64,000 nucleotides of DNA from NCBI GenBank assembly GCA_963920705.1, contig OY987230.1, forward strand, positions 19,865,320 to 19,929,319, given 5' to 3'. The notes under the pieces are model-generated. The model was given only the letters and a program-made list of their open reading frames with translations, had not been told where the DNA came from and ran no database searches. Made by a program: the position numbers and the translations under genes. This DNA comes from Odiellus spinosus. Its lineage: Eukaryota > Arthropoda > Arachnida > Opiliones > Phalangiidae. How positions within the stretch are numbered: position 1 is the stretch's first letter; each line of letters starts with the position of its first letter. Shown one piece after another: positions 41,201 to 56,200 of the stretch.

Positions 41201-44200
41201 CTAGATTGTATAAACTACAAACAGAAGCGGGAAAGCCGTTCTGGACCTTCTCCTTCTATTATTTTATTTATTTTTAAATTTTATAGATACTTCGATATAT
41301 AAGCAATTATTTATAGTTTTAAGTATCCCTTTAAAATGTTCTTTTTTCCCGCGTTTTTTTAACTTTACCACTTTAGGTGGTATAACCATTTTTGTTCGGA
41401 ATTTATGGACGCGACAATTCTTACGTTCACTACAGTAACAGCTATGGAAAGAACTTAAATTGTCCATGGAAAACTTATCTTACAGCGGTATTTTCTGCCC
41501 AAAACTAGGTTGTAACTCCTCTTATTAGATGAAATTGTATTTACGAGTTGATTGGGTCTGTATTTACGATAGGAGATAGATATTCTTTATTTTTTTACAA
41601 CTTAACCTACTGAAATAAACGCGTCACTCGGAGTAGTAATAAGAAAATCACTCGAGAAGATAACGATATTCATTGGTTGTTCAAAATAACCCCCATATGT
41701 AGTGATTGGTGGAAACGTTTCCTAGTTGTCGTCTGCTCGATCAGATTTATCATTTAAAAAATTTCAGGGTACGGATTAGTCGCTATTTTCAAACTAGTCC
41801 GGAAGTAACCTCGCTTATTTCTGCTCGTAGAAATTTGGTTTATTTAAATTAAAACCTTTTAATATGACTTGATAATAGAATTAAAGTTAGCTAAACTTTT
41901 TACGCAATCAGTCTATCCTCGAATAAGTTTTTGATAATATACCTTAAGCCTTGGTAAGTAAATTTATGTTTTGATCTTGTTCGCGAGCCAATAGAAATTT
42001 TGAGCTTGGAACCGCGAGGCAATAGAAATCTAGAATTTGAAAGAGCAGCCAATAGAAATCTAGAATTTGAAAGAGTAGCCAATAGAAATCTAGAATTTGA
42101 AAGAGTAGCCAATGGAAATCTAGAATTTGAAAGAGTAGCTAATAGAAATCTAGAATTTGAAAGAGTAGCCAATAGAAATCTAGAATTTGAAAGAGTAGCC
42201 AATAGAAATCTAGAATTTGAAAGAGTAGCCAATAGAAATCTAGAATTTGAAAGAGTAGCTAATAGAAATCTAGAATTTGAAAGAGTAGCCAATAGAAATC
42301 TAGAATTTGAAAGAGTAGCCAATAGAAATCTAGAATTTGAAAGAGTAGCCAATAGAAATCTAGAATTTGAAAGAGTAGCCAATAGAAATCTAGAATTTGA
42401 AAGAGTAGCCAATAGAAATCTAGAATTTGAAAGAGTAGCCAATAGAAATCTAGAATTTGAAAGAGTAGCCAATAGAAATCTAGAATTTGAAAGAGTAGCC
42501 AATAGAAATCTAGAATTTGAAAGAGTAGCCAATAGAAATCTAGAATTTGAAAGAGCAACCGATAGAAATCTAGAATTTGAAAGAGCAGCCGATATATTTG
42601 AAAGAGCAGCCAATAGAAATGTAGAATTTGAAAGAGCAGCCAATAGAAATGTAGAATTTGAAAGAGCAGCCAATAGAAATGTAGAATTTGAAAGAGCAAC
42701 CAATAGAAATCTAAAATTTGAAAGAGCGTCCAATAGAAATCTAAAATTTGAAAGAGCGGCCAATACCAATCTAGAATTTACTAATTGTGAAGGAAATTAA
42801 ATAGAAAGTTATCCAGGAAAGACGACAAAAAGTTCCAAACTGTTCAATTACCCTTTAATTATCTATTGTTCCAATTTGAAATATTTATTTAAATTAATTC
42901 TATTCAATATCGACAACAACAACTGTTTCAAAAGCATATTTTTGCCCTTGACTTATTAATTACATCCGAACAACTCATTTGGTTTTAGATTTATCGTTTT
43001 GAGTCCGTATCTCACTGTAGAGGTTTAACATTTATTATGAAGCATTGTTATACGCCTCGTCCTGGGTGTCGGTGATAAACTATAGCAGACCTTGCTCTCA
43101 TCGTCACTCAGTCTATCGTAAATTGTTTTTCGTAATACCTTTACACGTAGTTATAGACAATGGAACATATTTCGCCGCGACAGACCTTTTTTAATTATAT
43201 GTTTAGGGGATTATAATATTTTTTTCTGGCCAGAGAAAACTCATTTTTTAATATATCTAGTTCAATAATAATTACAGTAGCTTATTAAACCCTAAAATAT
43301 TTATAATATACTTATATAACAATACTCGCCCCATATTTCGATGATTTTTCATATGGCGTCATAAGGAAAGCATCCGATTAGTCGACAAAATTCCGTCATT
43401 AGAAGTCAGATTGAATTTTCAACACGTTCTTTATCTCAGTTTTATCAAAGGTCTATCACTTTACTAAATATCAGTAAAGGGGCCAGGTAAACGGACTAGC
43501 CGATTACTTAAAAATAGACAGAAAAGTCATCACCCCTGTCTAGCTCGAATGATTTGAACTCTTCCTCGATAATTTGAGTCGTGAGAGAGGGGTGGAATTT
43601 AGGCGGGCCGCGCTTGGCTGTTAGAAGGTAGGCTTCCAGTCTTCTAGGAAACCAGATGATAGTGATTAAGATTGATCAAGCTTTGCTCGTGCTGAATTCT
43701 GACTCCTAGGATTCGAGGTTACACGTTTAATGACTTAATTGTATCTAATGGGTGTGAAAACAATGTAAAGAACAGATCTCGTGAAATTATGGTTTCAGCT
43801 TACCGAGGGATTGAAATATAAATGAAATAAAATATCAAAATCCGGTTAATTAACAATTTAGTGATTTAACCCTGCTAAGCCTAACTTTTTTAATTCGGAT
43901 AAGATTCCCAGAAAATCTGTTCCCAATTAAAGGTTGTTTTTAAACTTCTTTTGATTGATTAACTGTAGTTTTTTATCAGTCTAAAGTTTGGTGGATGTAG
44001 TTAGGTTTATTGATTGATTAAATCTAAACTTCGCTTTAAATTTAATTGTTAATTAACCGCGAATGTTTGATGAGTTTTAATATTTTCTTGACTTCGAGCG
44101 CATGAGACTCTTCCTTTGAAACAATTTATCAAGAGGGTAGAATTGCAAAGGCCAAATATGGGAGGATTTGCTCTGATTTCATTGTCTGTTATAGATAAGA

Positions 44201-47200
44201 TAATAATATATATATATTTTTTTTTAATTTCGTTTTGTTATGCAGAGCCAAAGAGGTCGACGTAACGCGCTAATGTCCGCCGAAGATCTAGTCAACGCCG
44301 AAGTGGCATTCGGACCCATCGGTATCACTGACAGTCCATGGAAACCTACGGGTAGTCAAGCCAGGAGACCACCCCTGGCCAGAAAAGGCGGTTCCATCTT
44401 CTCAAATCCATTCAAAACGGTGAGTAAAGTTTTATTATTTATTCGGGATGGTGAAACCATTCTTTGGAATGTTTAGTTTATCTTCAAACAAATCGAGCTT
44501 TTTTTTGGGGTTTTAATTAAATGTTATCAATTACTTCATCGAAACATAAATTTAAAAGATGATTGAAGTTGATCAGGAAAAAATTATGTCAAGGACTTCT
44601 TTACTGAAATTTAAAAATTTATATTTGTTTTATTTATAATCCGATTTTGACGTAATTTATATCAATTTAAAGCTCATTTAAAACCCTTTTATAATTGAAG
44701 ATTTAAATATAAGCCGTCTTAGTTAATCCATATTCTACAAATCCTCTTTTACCACCAACCAGAACTAGATATTTTTCACTGTCATAACATTCTCATTTTC
44801 ATTGAAAAAAATATGCAAATTTTCTTTTTGTCGTAATACGGGATATTTATAACGTGTCAGTTAGCTTTCAATAACACGCAATGGGGTTAATTATTTAGTC
44901 ATTGAAAATAAAACACAAATGAACGTTTGTTATTTTACGTTTGTAATAATAAGTAATATAATCCAACAGTTCTTGTTACGTAGGGTTTCCGCTTTATATA
45001 TATATATTTTTCCCCTATTCGTGATGACGTCACGAGATGCCAAGGTGCTCCGATTACTGCAAAAGAGTTCTAGTGGAGGTAGCAGGTGTTTTTTTTTTTT
45101 TTAAATTGAGAAGCCCGTACATCTTTTTGTACGCTCCAAAACTGTTAGTTTGTCGTTTGAAATGTTATTTCCATATTAGAAATGGGAGCAATGCCGATCG
45201 TCTGTCGGTTGTTATTATTATGTTATCTCTTAACGGTTACGTTAAGCCTTTGAATGAAATTAGTGACGTACGCTACACGATGTATTCGATTAATATGGAA
45301 ACGATAGCCAAGGAAGTGTTCTCGGAATTCTTATATAATTTTTTACCCAACGCGTCCATGTCCAGCATTATTGGCGTCGGGGTGAGTTAAGTTTTGGTTA
45401 ACCCTCATCTCTTATTCATATTTTATTTTCGTTTTAAAAAAACGTAACTTGTAAATTCAGATAATAGTTTAATGGATAAGGTTTATCCGAAGATAAATAA
45501 GTTTGAAGCTTTATCTATTAAAAAGATACTCGAATTCAAACGTTGATAAAAAAATTCGAATTTCTTAATTTATAATTATATATAACTGAGATAATTTTGT
45601 AGGTTAAGTTGCCATTTTCGGATTAAAACGGAGTATTATTTTGTTATTTTATCTTCGGATAAGTTAACTGGAATGATAATTATATATATTTTTAAACAAA
45701 TGGATAAATTAATATTCAAAATCGCAAATTCTGAATATCTTTTATAATTTACACGGATATAAATTCATATCGCGTTTATTACCGCGTGCTATTCTTGTAA
45801 TACTGACGTGGGAATTGAACGAAACCTAGTGTTCCTGGAAGTGATGAATATTTTATTTTATGTTATACAACCTATAACATAAAGCTCCAATCGGTTTGGG
45901 ATATCAACACGATAAGCCACACTCTACAGCTTCTATCTCTGTATGAGTTGATATCTTTGAGATAGAGGGTAGAATATGCCTTGATATCCTATGAAAACTA
46001 AATTTAATGCAACATACATTCGCTCGTCTAATCAAAAATTCAATATCCGTTGAACCATTAACTAAACTACCATAAAGCTAAACCCTCGCCGGCCTTTTGA
46101 CCATTATAGCGAAAGTTATCAATATACAATTGTCCGTATATGATTGATTTTACTTCTATATTATATTATATACTATTAGCAAAAGTGGTTTACTTAAATG
46201 GATTAAAGTTATAGACTTTTGATAGTAGTATATAGACAGTGCATATTGACGGTTTATGTAGAGGTCAGTCTCACCTAAAACCATGGAGCTTATATAATAT
46301 TTAATAGAAGCTCATGCTAAACTAAGATCACTAGCAAAGGCTTAATATTACATAGATCCTCCCGAGTCTTAAAGTAAGGCTGTAACGTAATTATCATGAA
46401 CTCTAAATTGAAATTGAGTAGCATTTTCGGAAAGATCGTTAAAAAACGATTCAAAATATATATACATATGTCATAGAACAAAATTACCACAACAGTAAAA
46501 TTGCATATTTTATAATCGCGATCTTTGAAATTTTAAAATAAAAAAATGGTATTCAATTATTCATCCGAGCTTATCAAAAGATGTCACAATTTTGACTTCA
46601 TAAAATCCTCGTGACATGAACACGTGATGTTGGGGGAAGAGGTAGGATTGGATACCTTTTCTCCTGCTAAAATTTCAAAGAGCGCGACTACGTGTCTGTC
46701 GTCTGTCAGGTGTTTGAAACTTTTTACTGGTACATATTCTGGAAAGTATGTACTACCTGTAAAGAACCGATTCGTGTCAGTGTAGAACTTCATTGTGATT
46801 GAATTCAAGGTCGTATACGTCTTTATAGCCGCCACTTTTTCCAGTCTCCGCATTATTATACGCGTCAAATGTTAAACTAAGACTGCTATAGAAAAAGTTG
46901 TGATGAGAGTTTTTGTTCCGATTTCTTACCGCCAGGAACGCGAAAAAATGGACGTTTTGACGGATTTACTGAACCAGTACTCTCAATTCGGCATTCCGGA
47001 ATTGTCCGGACTTATCAACTTTCACCATACTTCGTCGTCGGACGCCGAACACCCTCAGGATGACCCTTTTTACCTCGAAGATCATTGGAGTCAATTCGTC
47101 ACTAACGCTCACGTAAGTCAACTCTACGTTTTTCTTTGGGAATGATTCGTTTTTGCGTACACGACTTTTAGGATTCTTGAAGAGATTTTTGTTTTGGGGA

Positions 47201-50200
47201 GGGGGGATAGATTTTGAGATTTCAATGCTAATTTCGTTCAGATATTTTGGCAAGTGTCCAATCCCTCTGTAAAGTCGCATTCAAACCAGCGGCTTTGAAT
47301 TGTTTTGAACCGTTTTCGATGGCATCGTTTCGATTATGGGTTCTCATAAACTTCTGGTTTAAAAAAGCTCTAACTTATGTCCATATGACTATGAAATAAT
47401 ATCCATAACTGATTACTTCAAATTAATAACATTCATCTTTTTTTTTTGTTAATTACAGGAATTGTCGAAACGAACTCGTAATCAACAAGATGCCATCTGG
47501 GAACTCTTACACACGGAAGTATTTTTTATCCGAAGATTAGCGGTTATAACCGATGTAAGTATATCCTTAAAAATACTTGTTTTGATAAGCACCGTGTCCC
47601 ATGACACCTATCTGGTTTAACATGGGTTCCTAAAATATACCTATACCTACCCTTAAGCTGTAACGGTCCCTCCCCCCAACTTCAATAAGTCCACCCTAAA
47701 TCCCAAGGGTCTTTTTAAATGCAAACTAAAAGAATCGATAGTTTTCGCCTCGAATTTCTATCTCAGATGAAGATTTTACTTCCTAGAAAGATAATCTTCC
47801 ATATATTTTCCATAGCAAAAACCTTATATTGTTACAGAGAGTGTTTTTGCCTCTATTCGTGCTTTGATCTAACAATGATCTAACTCTAAGGACTGAGGTC
47901 CACCGTTTAGGAACTCTTTGTCACCATTTTTATCGCGGATCTCTTTCTTTCGCTTTATTTTCTATCCCTTATAAACTAGAATATCCCTAAGGGAATTTTT
48001 TTTCGAATTTTTAAAGGATCAGTTTGAGATTTAAGACGTTTTTGAAACTTGAAAATTTAAACCAAATTCGAAATGTATTCTGGTTTAAAATTGGGAAATT
48101 ATATTAAAAATATGATAAGTGATGGGCTAGTACTTTTACCTTCTCCTGACTCCTTTGTTGATAGTTTTAAGCTACGGGCGTTGTTTATTTTTATGGAAAA
48201 AGAGTTTGTTTACATAGATATCAAAGGAGACTAGCTTTAAACTTATTGTCAATTTAAGGTGGAATTGACTCTTATCTTTGTAGGTTATGTATTTCCAAGT
48301 GATTCTAACTTCAGAGGTTAAAAAAAAAATGAAGTTTCTTGATAGAAACGACACGACGCCAAGTCCCCAAATAATTTGAGTTCCATTTCTATAGACTGCA
48401 GGATATTTCTCGATTGTCAAGACCCGTGGGTTTTTTTTTTTTAGAATATTTTTATTTTGATGTTCTCAAAATGTCAAATATTATATATACATCTTATTTT
48501 TCGTTTCCACCTCGATCTTGACACTTTAGATATTGTTGGTTCGAGAAACCATCTCTGGCGTGTTTCCAATATTACCTACTCTAAAAAAGTCAAATGCAAT
48601 TTTTTTATATAGACTTGTAGCTGTTATTTTTTCGCCCGAAGAAAATCAAGCAGCTGTTTCGAAAGATTTTTATCGAATTTGGTTATGTAATTTTGATATT
48701 TTAAAAGTCTAAGCTACTTGTTCTAGGTTAGTTTAGTTATTTGAGAATTATCTAAGGAACAATGAAGTCTAACTACGTAAGATTTTCATTCATTTCTTAT
48801 ATTTAAAATTACAAGAAATGTAAAGATAGAAATATTTGTCTTAATGTAGGCTTAACAATTATAAGAAGCCGATGAAACCCTCCTTTGAAGTCTATTACTC
48901 CCGGGTCTTGTCTACCCCTCTCTGTATGGGTTATTCTCAAAAGGCGCGATTCGTACGCCTCCTAACGGTAGATGTTTTCGGAGCGGGAGTTCGTCGAGCG
49001 AATATATCTAGCAGCCTTCGAGTTCGTCCAAAAAAACGTTGTCGTTTGTGGAGAGAGAGAATTTCCAATTTTCCGTAGACAGGGGGCATGAAGTAGGACC
49101 CCTCCGATCTCGTAAAATTGGGAATTTTACCCATACAGAGAGGAGCGCTATATGGAACATTGGAGTAGTAGACTTCAAAGGGGGGTTTCATCGGCTTCTG
49201 CAATTATTTATTGAGTTTGAAATCTGGTCGGTAAACCCTAATGTCAATCTCCCGTGAAGCTCTAACTTTATTTAATAATTAAAACGTTTCAAATTAGACT
49301 TTATTATCCCTTTAACTCTAAAACTGTCGATTGAATATAACTGATAAATATTTCATTCTTTTTGGAATAATTAAAATAACGTCTAAATCTAAAAACATTC
49401 ATTACGATTAAAATTAATATAGCTTTATTTTTTTTTCACGGGCAAATCGCGTTAAATTAAATTTACTACAAAGTGGTCCGTTAAAATACATCGCGCTCTT
49501 GGGCTTCCTAAATTGAATGGGACCGAGGGGGGTGGTGAAATATTGTGCGGACAAAATCCCAGCTCAGCAGCAACCTAGCCGAAAGGAATTATTTTGCAGC
49601 GACGTCTCGACTAATTGATTTAGCGTAAACTGGGCAAGCAGCTAGCGGTAACCTTAATATATTTAGTCCGGTACATATATCTACGGTCCCTCGTCTATTA
49701 ATTAGGCTTTTAAAAGGCGACCGCCAGCGACCGAGAGTGCTTACAGGCTAATTAAAGTTTGCCGAGGAAGCGTATATAGTTTCCCCTTGGCTTACATACT
49801 TTTTGATCTTTCCTTTCTACACGTAAGCTCATTTAATTTTGGGTTTTATCATCTTCTTCTCTTTCTATTCTAGCTTTTCGTCGCCTGTCTATGCAATCTA
49901 CAAAACGAATGTATTCTCAATGAGGTAAGAATATTATTTGACTATTTTATTCTTAATACGGGATTATCGACTGTTTTTGAGCTGGTGTAATTATAAGGAA
50001 AGCCTGAAGAAAATGGAGTGTAATACGCGATAGATTAATTTTCATTAGTTTCCAGCGTGAAAAAAATATGGTGCAACACTGGTTTGATTTAGTGTGAAAA
50101 GTGTAGCACTTTTTGGGCCAAGGTTTGTCCTTGGCCAAACCAAGAATGAAATAAAACTCTACCGCGCATGGCCCAAGTGATACAACTCCACATTAATTTT

Positions 50201-53200
50201 CTCTCTCGTTTCTGACCCTTCTACTTAAAGGGAGGATGCAACCTAACAACAAGTGATTTTTTATCGATTCCTTATTGTTTAAATAGGCCTAATCCATTAT
50301 TTAAAAAATTTACAAACAAATATTAAACTAGAAATAAATTTAAAACTTACCCTGAAAATAGGCTTAGAGGGATTCATGGAGCTCCTGATTTCCTCGCGTG
50401 TAAGGTCTAGCGACCAATCGCGCGCGACGTAAGTCTCGCGGAGATCTCGCGTGAACAACGGTCCTTCGCTCATTGGTCGCTAGACCTTACACGGACGCGA
50501 TTCAGGATCTCCATGAATCCCGCTAAGCCTATTTTCTGGGTAAGTTTTAAATTTATTTCTAGTTTAATATTTTTTTTGTAAACTTTTTATCGGTGGATTA
50601 GGCCTATTTAAACGATAAGGAATCGATAAAAAATCACTTGTAATTAGGTTGCATTCTCCCTTTAAAGGATTCAAGAGTGTCTACCCTTTTAAATTTTAGA
50701 TATTACAGTTTAATGAACTTGTTAAGTGTAAATGTTCAAAATCACTACTCTTTACGTTGTTTAAGACGTACTTTCATATTTATTTTGGTCTAGATAACAA
50801 AACATCAACGTTATATCACTCTTTAACGGTTCGCGAAATATTTTGCGTATAAAAATAGGCCTAAAATGATGGAATGCTGTCTCATACTCCCTCTTTTATG
50901 TGAACAACGCCCCTTAAACGTTTAGATATCACTCTTATTTTTAGACAGTTTACTTTGATTGATTACTCGTATTTTACTTGTCGAAAATTGCTTTTGGACC
51001 CACATATCTGCGTCTTCATAAGTTTTTAATTGATTTCGTTGGTTTATAAACTGTTCAAAGGGATAATAGGCACTGATAACAAGTTACGCGTAAAAATCGT
51101 ATCACAACTCAAAGGTTTCGCGCTAATTTACAATTAATTATCAAAGTCACAAACTAGACTCGCTAAGCCTAAATCCGTTGAGAAGAAATTTTAGACCAAT
51201 TAGCATCAGCAATTTAAACCTTTTTTTTTAATAAATCTGAAATTTCTTTCAGCTTAATTTCGCTACTTAGATTTTTGATAATGTTTTTAGACATTTTAAA
51301 AATAATCTGAAGTATTCAAGATAATTAATCAATTTTTCAGATAGAAAATATCCCGATTAATCCTAATTTTCGTTTATATATAGTTTATAAAACTATTTAA
51401 AAGTTAGGCCTAACGTTCCCTAAAAAGTCAATATATAAAAAAAAAAAAAAAAGATGTAATAAAGTTTGGATAAAGAGGGAAGCCCAAGATGAATTGGGAT
51501 TGTAAGAGGCAGTAGATGTGAGAGAAACGAGCGTGTGTTTTTAACAGCTGGACCTTATCTCTTGGGTATACACCCACGTTCCACGCGGACCTCCCACGTT
51601 TTAACAGAGTAAATGGCTGAAAAGCCCTTTTGTTTCATAGCCGATAGAACGATGTAGGCTTTTAAGCTGTTTAAATTTAGTTTGTCTTCTTTATATCCGG
51701 TAAAATATTCTAAAATTCTCTCTCCCGTTTTGTTAGTCTATAAATTTTTAAAACTACAATTTATTATTAATATTTAACTCGTTCGCTTTGAAATATTTAA
51801 CCGTATTAAACACTTCCGAGTAGCAATTTAAACAAAACCTTTTTCCATGGAGTATGTAAACAAGAGTGACATAAATCCGCTCCTCTTGTTATTTCTAATT
51901 GAAGGTTTTATTTAAAGGGAGGTTGAAGAGGAAAATTAAGTTATTTTTATTCGATTCTACCGTACTCCAATTAAAAGTAGAACCTTCGACTAATCAAAAG
52001 ACACCCCCACCTTTGGCTTCATAAAATAACAGGGACACGCGCTGTTGTACGCACGATTATGCGCCTGAAAATATAATCAAGAACGAGATTTAGCGCGATT
52101 CGACACGTGTCGCGGGGATTTTATGAAGCTAAAGGTGGAACGTCTTTTGATTAGTCGAAGCTTTCAGTTTTTTGTACAATTCGTAGACGTCACTCTCTCT
52201 TTATAAAATTTGTTACTGTTGCAATATATTTTTTTTTTTTGATTGAATAATAATGAATATGTAAATATGTTTATTTATTATTCGTTTCAATATGGAGTAA
52301 ACTAAATCATCTCACCAATTTAGATAGGGATATAGAAAGTTTGGAAGATTAATTATTCATGTCTCAAATAAATATACAAAATTTAACATTGTTTCGTTTG
52401 ATACAAATAGCGAAATTCGATATTTTGTTTTTGTTAAAAACAATTTATGAAAAAAAAAAATCCAATATTTATATCTTGTTTCAGTTAGAATTATTTTTGG
52501 ATTTCAATAAATGTATATCTATAGCTTTACAGCCCCATAATATATCATTTCACGACGAAAAAATAGGATACTGTATCGCGAAAAATAAGCGGTTATCTGG
52601 TAAAATATATTTTTATTTTTCACCCTATTTTGAAACTTTAGATTGATACGGAGAAGATGTTCAGTAACATATCGGAAATCTATGCAGCCAACCATCGTTT
52701 TTGGACGGACCATCTTTCACCCATGTTGAATGCCTCTCGAAACACTCACGAACCTCTCAACCCCACTCTCATGAAAGAAGGCTTTCTCAAAGTAAGTCAA
52801 AGACCACATTTTCTAAAAACCATGTTTCAAACTGTAAGGGATTTGCTTCTATAAATAACTTTTTTCTTTGATTCTCTCTGTCGCAGTTCGAACAGATCTT
52901 TCAAGCCTATATCCGTTACTGTATCGAACATCAATCGTGTCTGCAATACGTTAAAGATCGTCATAAAGACAACGAACTCTTCAAGGCTTACGTCGCGGTA
53001 AGATTCAAATTAACCTTTATTATTACTAGAGCTACGAAAGGATCGTAAGATTTAAATTTGAACCTCGTTTTTGTTTTGGAACAGTGGTGCGAAACTCGAA
53101 AGGACTGTGATAGACTACGATTGGTCGATTTGTTGGTGAAACCCGTTCAGAGGTTAACCAAGTATTCGTTGTTACTCAAAGCCATTCACAAGAAAACAGA

Positions 53201-56200
53201 CAGCGAAGAACTCAAAAATGATCTCATTGAAATGGTATATCTCTACTTCTTTAAAAATTAGGCTTAAGAATTAGGCTTAGTGAACGATATTAAGATTTAG
53301 GCTTAGTGTTAAGTTAATTTTAAGTTTATCATTTAGGCTTAAGTGTTAAGTTAATGGTGGGCTTCTGATTAAGGCTTAGTGTTAAGTTAACGTTAGGCTT
53401 AGCGAAACATTGTGTACTTAAGGTTTGGTTTAAGATTTAGGCTTAGCGAAACATTGTGTATTTTAGGTTTGGTTTAAGATTTAGGCTTAGCGAAAAAATT
53501 GCGTACCCAACGTCAGGCTTAAGAATATCTCGTCAAAGTCAGGTTAGGAGTAATTGTTTCTACACCTGTCGTTGCAGAACGAATCAGTTGAAAAATTCGT
53601 AGTGAGCGTAGACGCGACGATGAGGCAGAGATCGGAACAAGAGAGGTTATCCTCGATCATCGGGAGAATTGAAAGTTACGACGCCATTGACACCAACAAC
53701 GACGAGTTGGATAAAGTTCTCAAGGAACACGTCAGTCTCGATTTGACGTGTCCTATGCCGGGTTGCGGCAATCAACAAAGCAGGCAGCTATTACTCGAAG
53801 GATCCGGACTCAAACTACGAGACACATCCTCCAGTAAAGTAAGTCCTCGCGCCTATCTATACGCTTTCAATAATATTGACCTTGACCCAAATGACGTCAC
53901 ATTTGTTCGCGTGCCAATTAAAAAGAAAGCTAGAATATTTTCTAAGACCATTTTCATTTTGACATTAACTATGTAGTTCGGGAAACTCTCTTTAAGCGCG
54001 ATCTTGAATAATTACTTAAAAAATCAAATTTTGTCGTCTAGACGCGATATCATACCTAATAATTGGGGCTGTGTTGAGACGCTAGTAGGCCAGATGTTCC
54101 CTTTATATATTAGGCTCCTCTTAAACGAGTGTAATAAGCCAGTTAATCTTAAAAACCTCGTGACCTTTTCCGATAACTTTTTTCCATCATCCTCTTGAGA
54201 TCCCACGCTTTTGGAATGTCGGATTCCTACTTCAGACTTCACTTCTCTTTCTCATCGTGTATTTCTTTTCTTATCTTTATACCATATTTTTTCTCATGAT
54301 TTTTAATAAACTAGCCGACGGTTAGGCGGATTTATATGTAATGTTACATTACACAGAGATAAAAGTAGTTCTCAGTAACTAATCTTGAAATACTAGAATG
54401 TAGGGATGAAAAGCTTCTTATAAATGGGATGGAATCATATTCGAGTAGGATTTATGGCCAATTTCCTTCGTGTATTATATTACTTATTTTGCGGTTTCGC
54501 GAATAAAGATTTTATCCGCAAATGAAACGAAAAGCTATAAGGAAATACGCCATGGAAGTACCAAATCATAGTGATAGTACTATTTAGTATTAATGTCTTT
54601 ATTTTCTCTTTTAACTCACGCCTATCCAATAAAACTATTTGAACGTTAAGCCTAATGCAAGAATTTTGAAAACCGATGCTCTAATAAAGCTTGGAGATAA
54701 GGGGAGGCTCAAGATAAATTGGGATTATAAGAGGCTGGTTTTAGAAACCTTTTTTTTTTAACTTATCCGGAAAATAGGCTTAGCTGGATTCGTGGAAATT
54801 CTGAATTTCTTCGTATTGAAGGGTCATCGACCAATAAACAAAGGCCAGTTGTTAAGGCGAGATCTCCATGAGACTTCCAATAACATTGGATTGGTCGCTG
54901 ACCCTGAATAAATTCAGGATCTCCATTAATCCAGTTAAGCCTACTTTCCAGGTAAGTTTTAAATTTATTTCTAGTTTAATATTTGTTTGTAACTTTTTTA
55001 TTGATAGATTATGCCTATATTTAAACGATAATAAATATTTGTTAGGTTTCATTCTCTATTTAATAGTAGAATGGATACCACTTCATTCTCCCTTTAATTG
55101 TAAATGTGACATGTTTGTTTTTTTCCTATTTTAACTCGTAATCATTATTACTTCAATTTTTAACGCAACTATATTTAAAATGAAACGTGTGATTTCCTTT
55201 TACTAGTTTCCTATGATTACCTTTTTCTCGGTAATAAATTAAGCTGGTTCAAGCTGGCTTCTAGATAATTTCCCTCGAGAGAATTCTACAACCTTTGTAG
55301 TATATATTTATTCGTTTTTACCAAAAAAAATTGTGGAAATTCTAGCTAACGACGAATGGTTGCCATTCTTTCGTACAAATCAGTTTAAATTTTCAACGCG
55401 TACAGATAAAAAGGTCCATCCTATCTTTATAAGTCAAAGTATCTTAGATTTAGATAGTAGCCTAGCTTTATACTCGTTGAAATCTCAAAATTATTCCGAT
55501 CTCTAGAATTTAGTACCATAAAAAAACTATACCCCTATCCTCCCGAGTGAAATTCCAACGAATAAAATTCCTATCTCCCCGAGTTCTACCTTGTGTTCGA
55601 TTTATTTGAACCAATAAGGATATCTGGAGGAAAGGGATTCAAAATTTACCTTTTTTTCAACTTCGTGTTTATTCGCTTACTTAGTTGGGTCGGATTGATA
55701 TTTTAGCTCTGGCAAATGTAGACAGCTGTATGTCTGAACCGTAAGATTTGTCTACAGAATCTCGGTGAATTCTTGAACAAGTACTTACTGAACTATTTGA
55801 CTCTTTAGATTCTCTAAAAAAAAAATCGTCGGCTTTTGCCCAGGTTTTGAATCGATTGTATCATTACTAGTTTCCAAGAAATTTCGAATTCTAGTAAATA
55901 TAAACTCTTTTTGAATTGTAACTGTATGTGGTAGCATAAATTCTACTACCTTTTTCCCATGAAAATTAATTTAAATCCGCGCAAAAAAATAAATATTTAA
56001 CTTGGAGACATATTCCAGGAGGAGAAATTAATTTTGAAAATTTTCCAGAAAATCGTTTAAATCCTTTACAATTCATAGATCAGTACGGAACAAGGTTTGT
56101 CCTATTAAAGTTTATTATACTTAACAGGTCAAAGTTCGATTTTTAATCAATTCAACGAAAATTAATTTTTATTCTAATATGAAAACTACATTTTTGAAGC

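Noticed and set aside
42000-42800. Readings of 266 codons (+) and 289 and 146 codons (-) as repetitive protein genes
   Set aside because: They exist only because a 30-bp tandem unit lacks stops in these frames. They lie inside a PLEKHG5 intron with no start context or splice pattern of their own.
53554-53976. Extension of exon 12 to the in-frame end at 53976
   Set aside because: A consensus donor at 53839 and the family junction SSSK|VDVHC show that the extra codons are intron.
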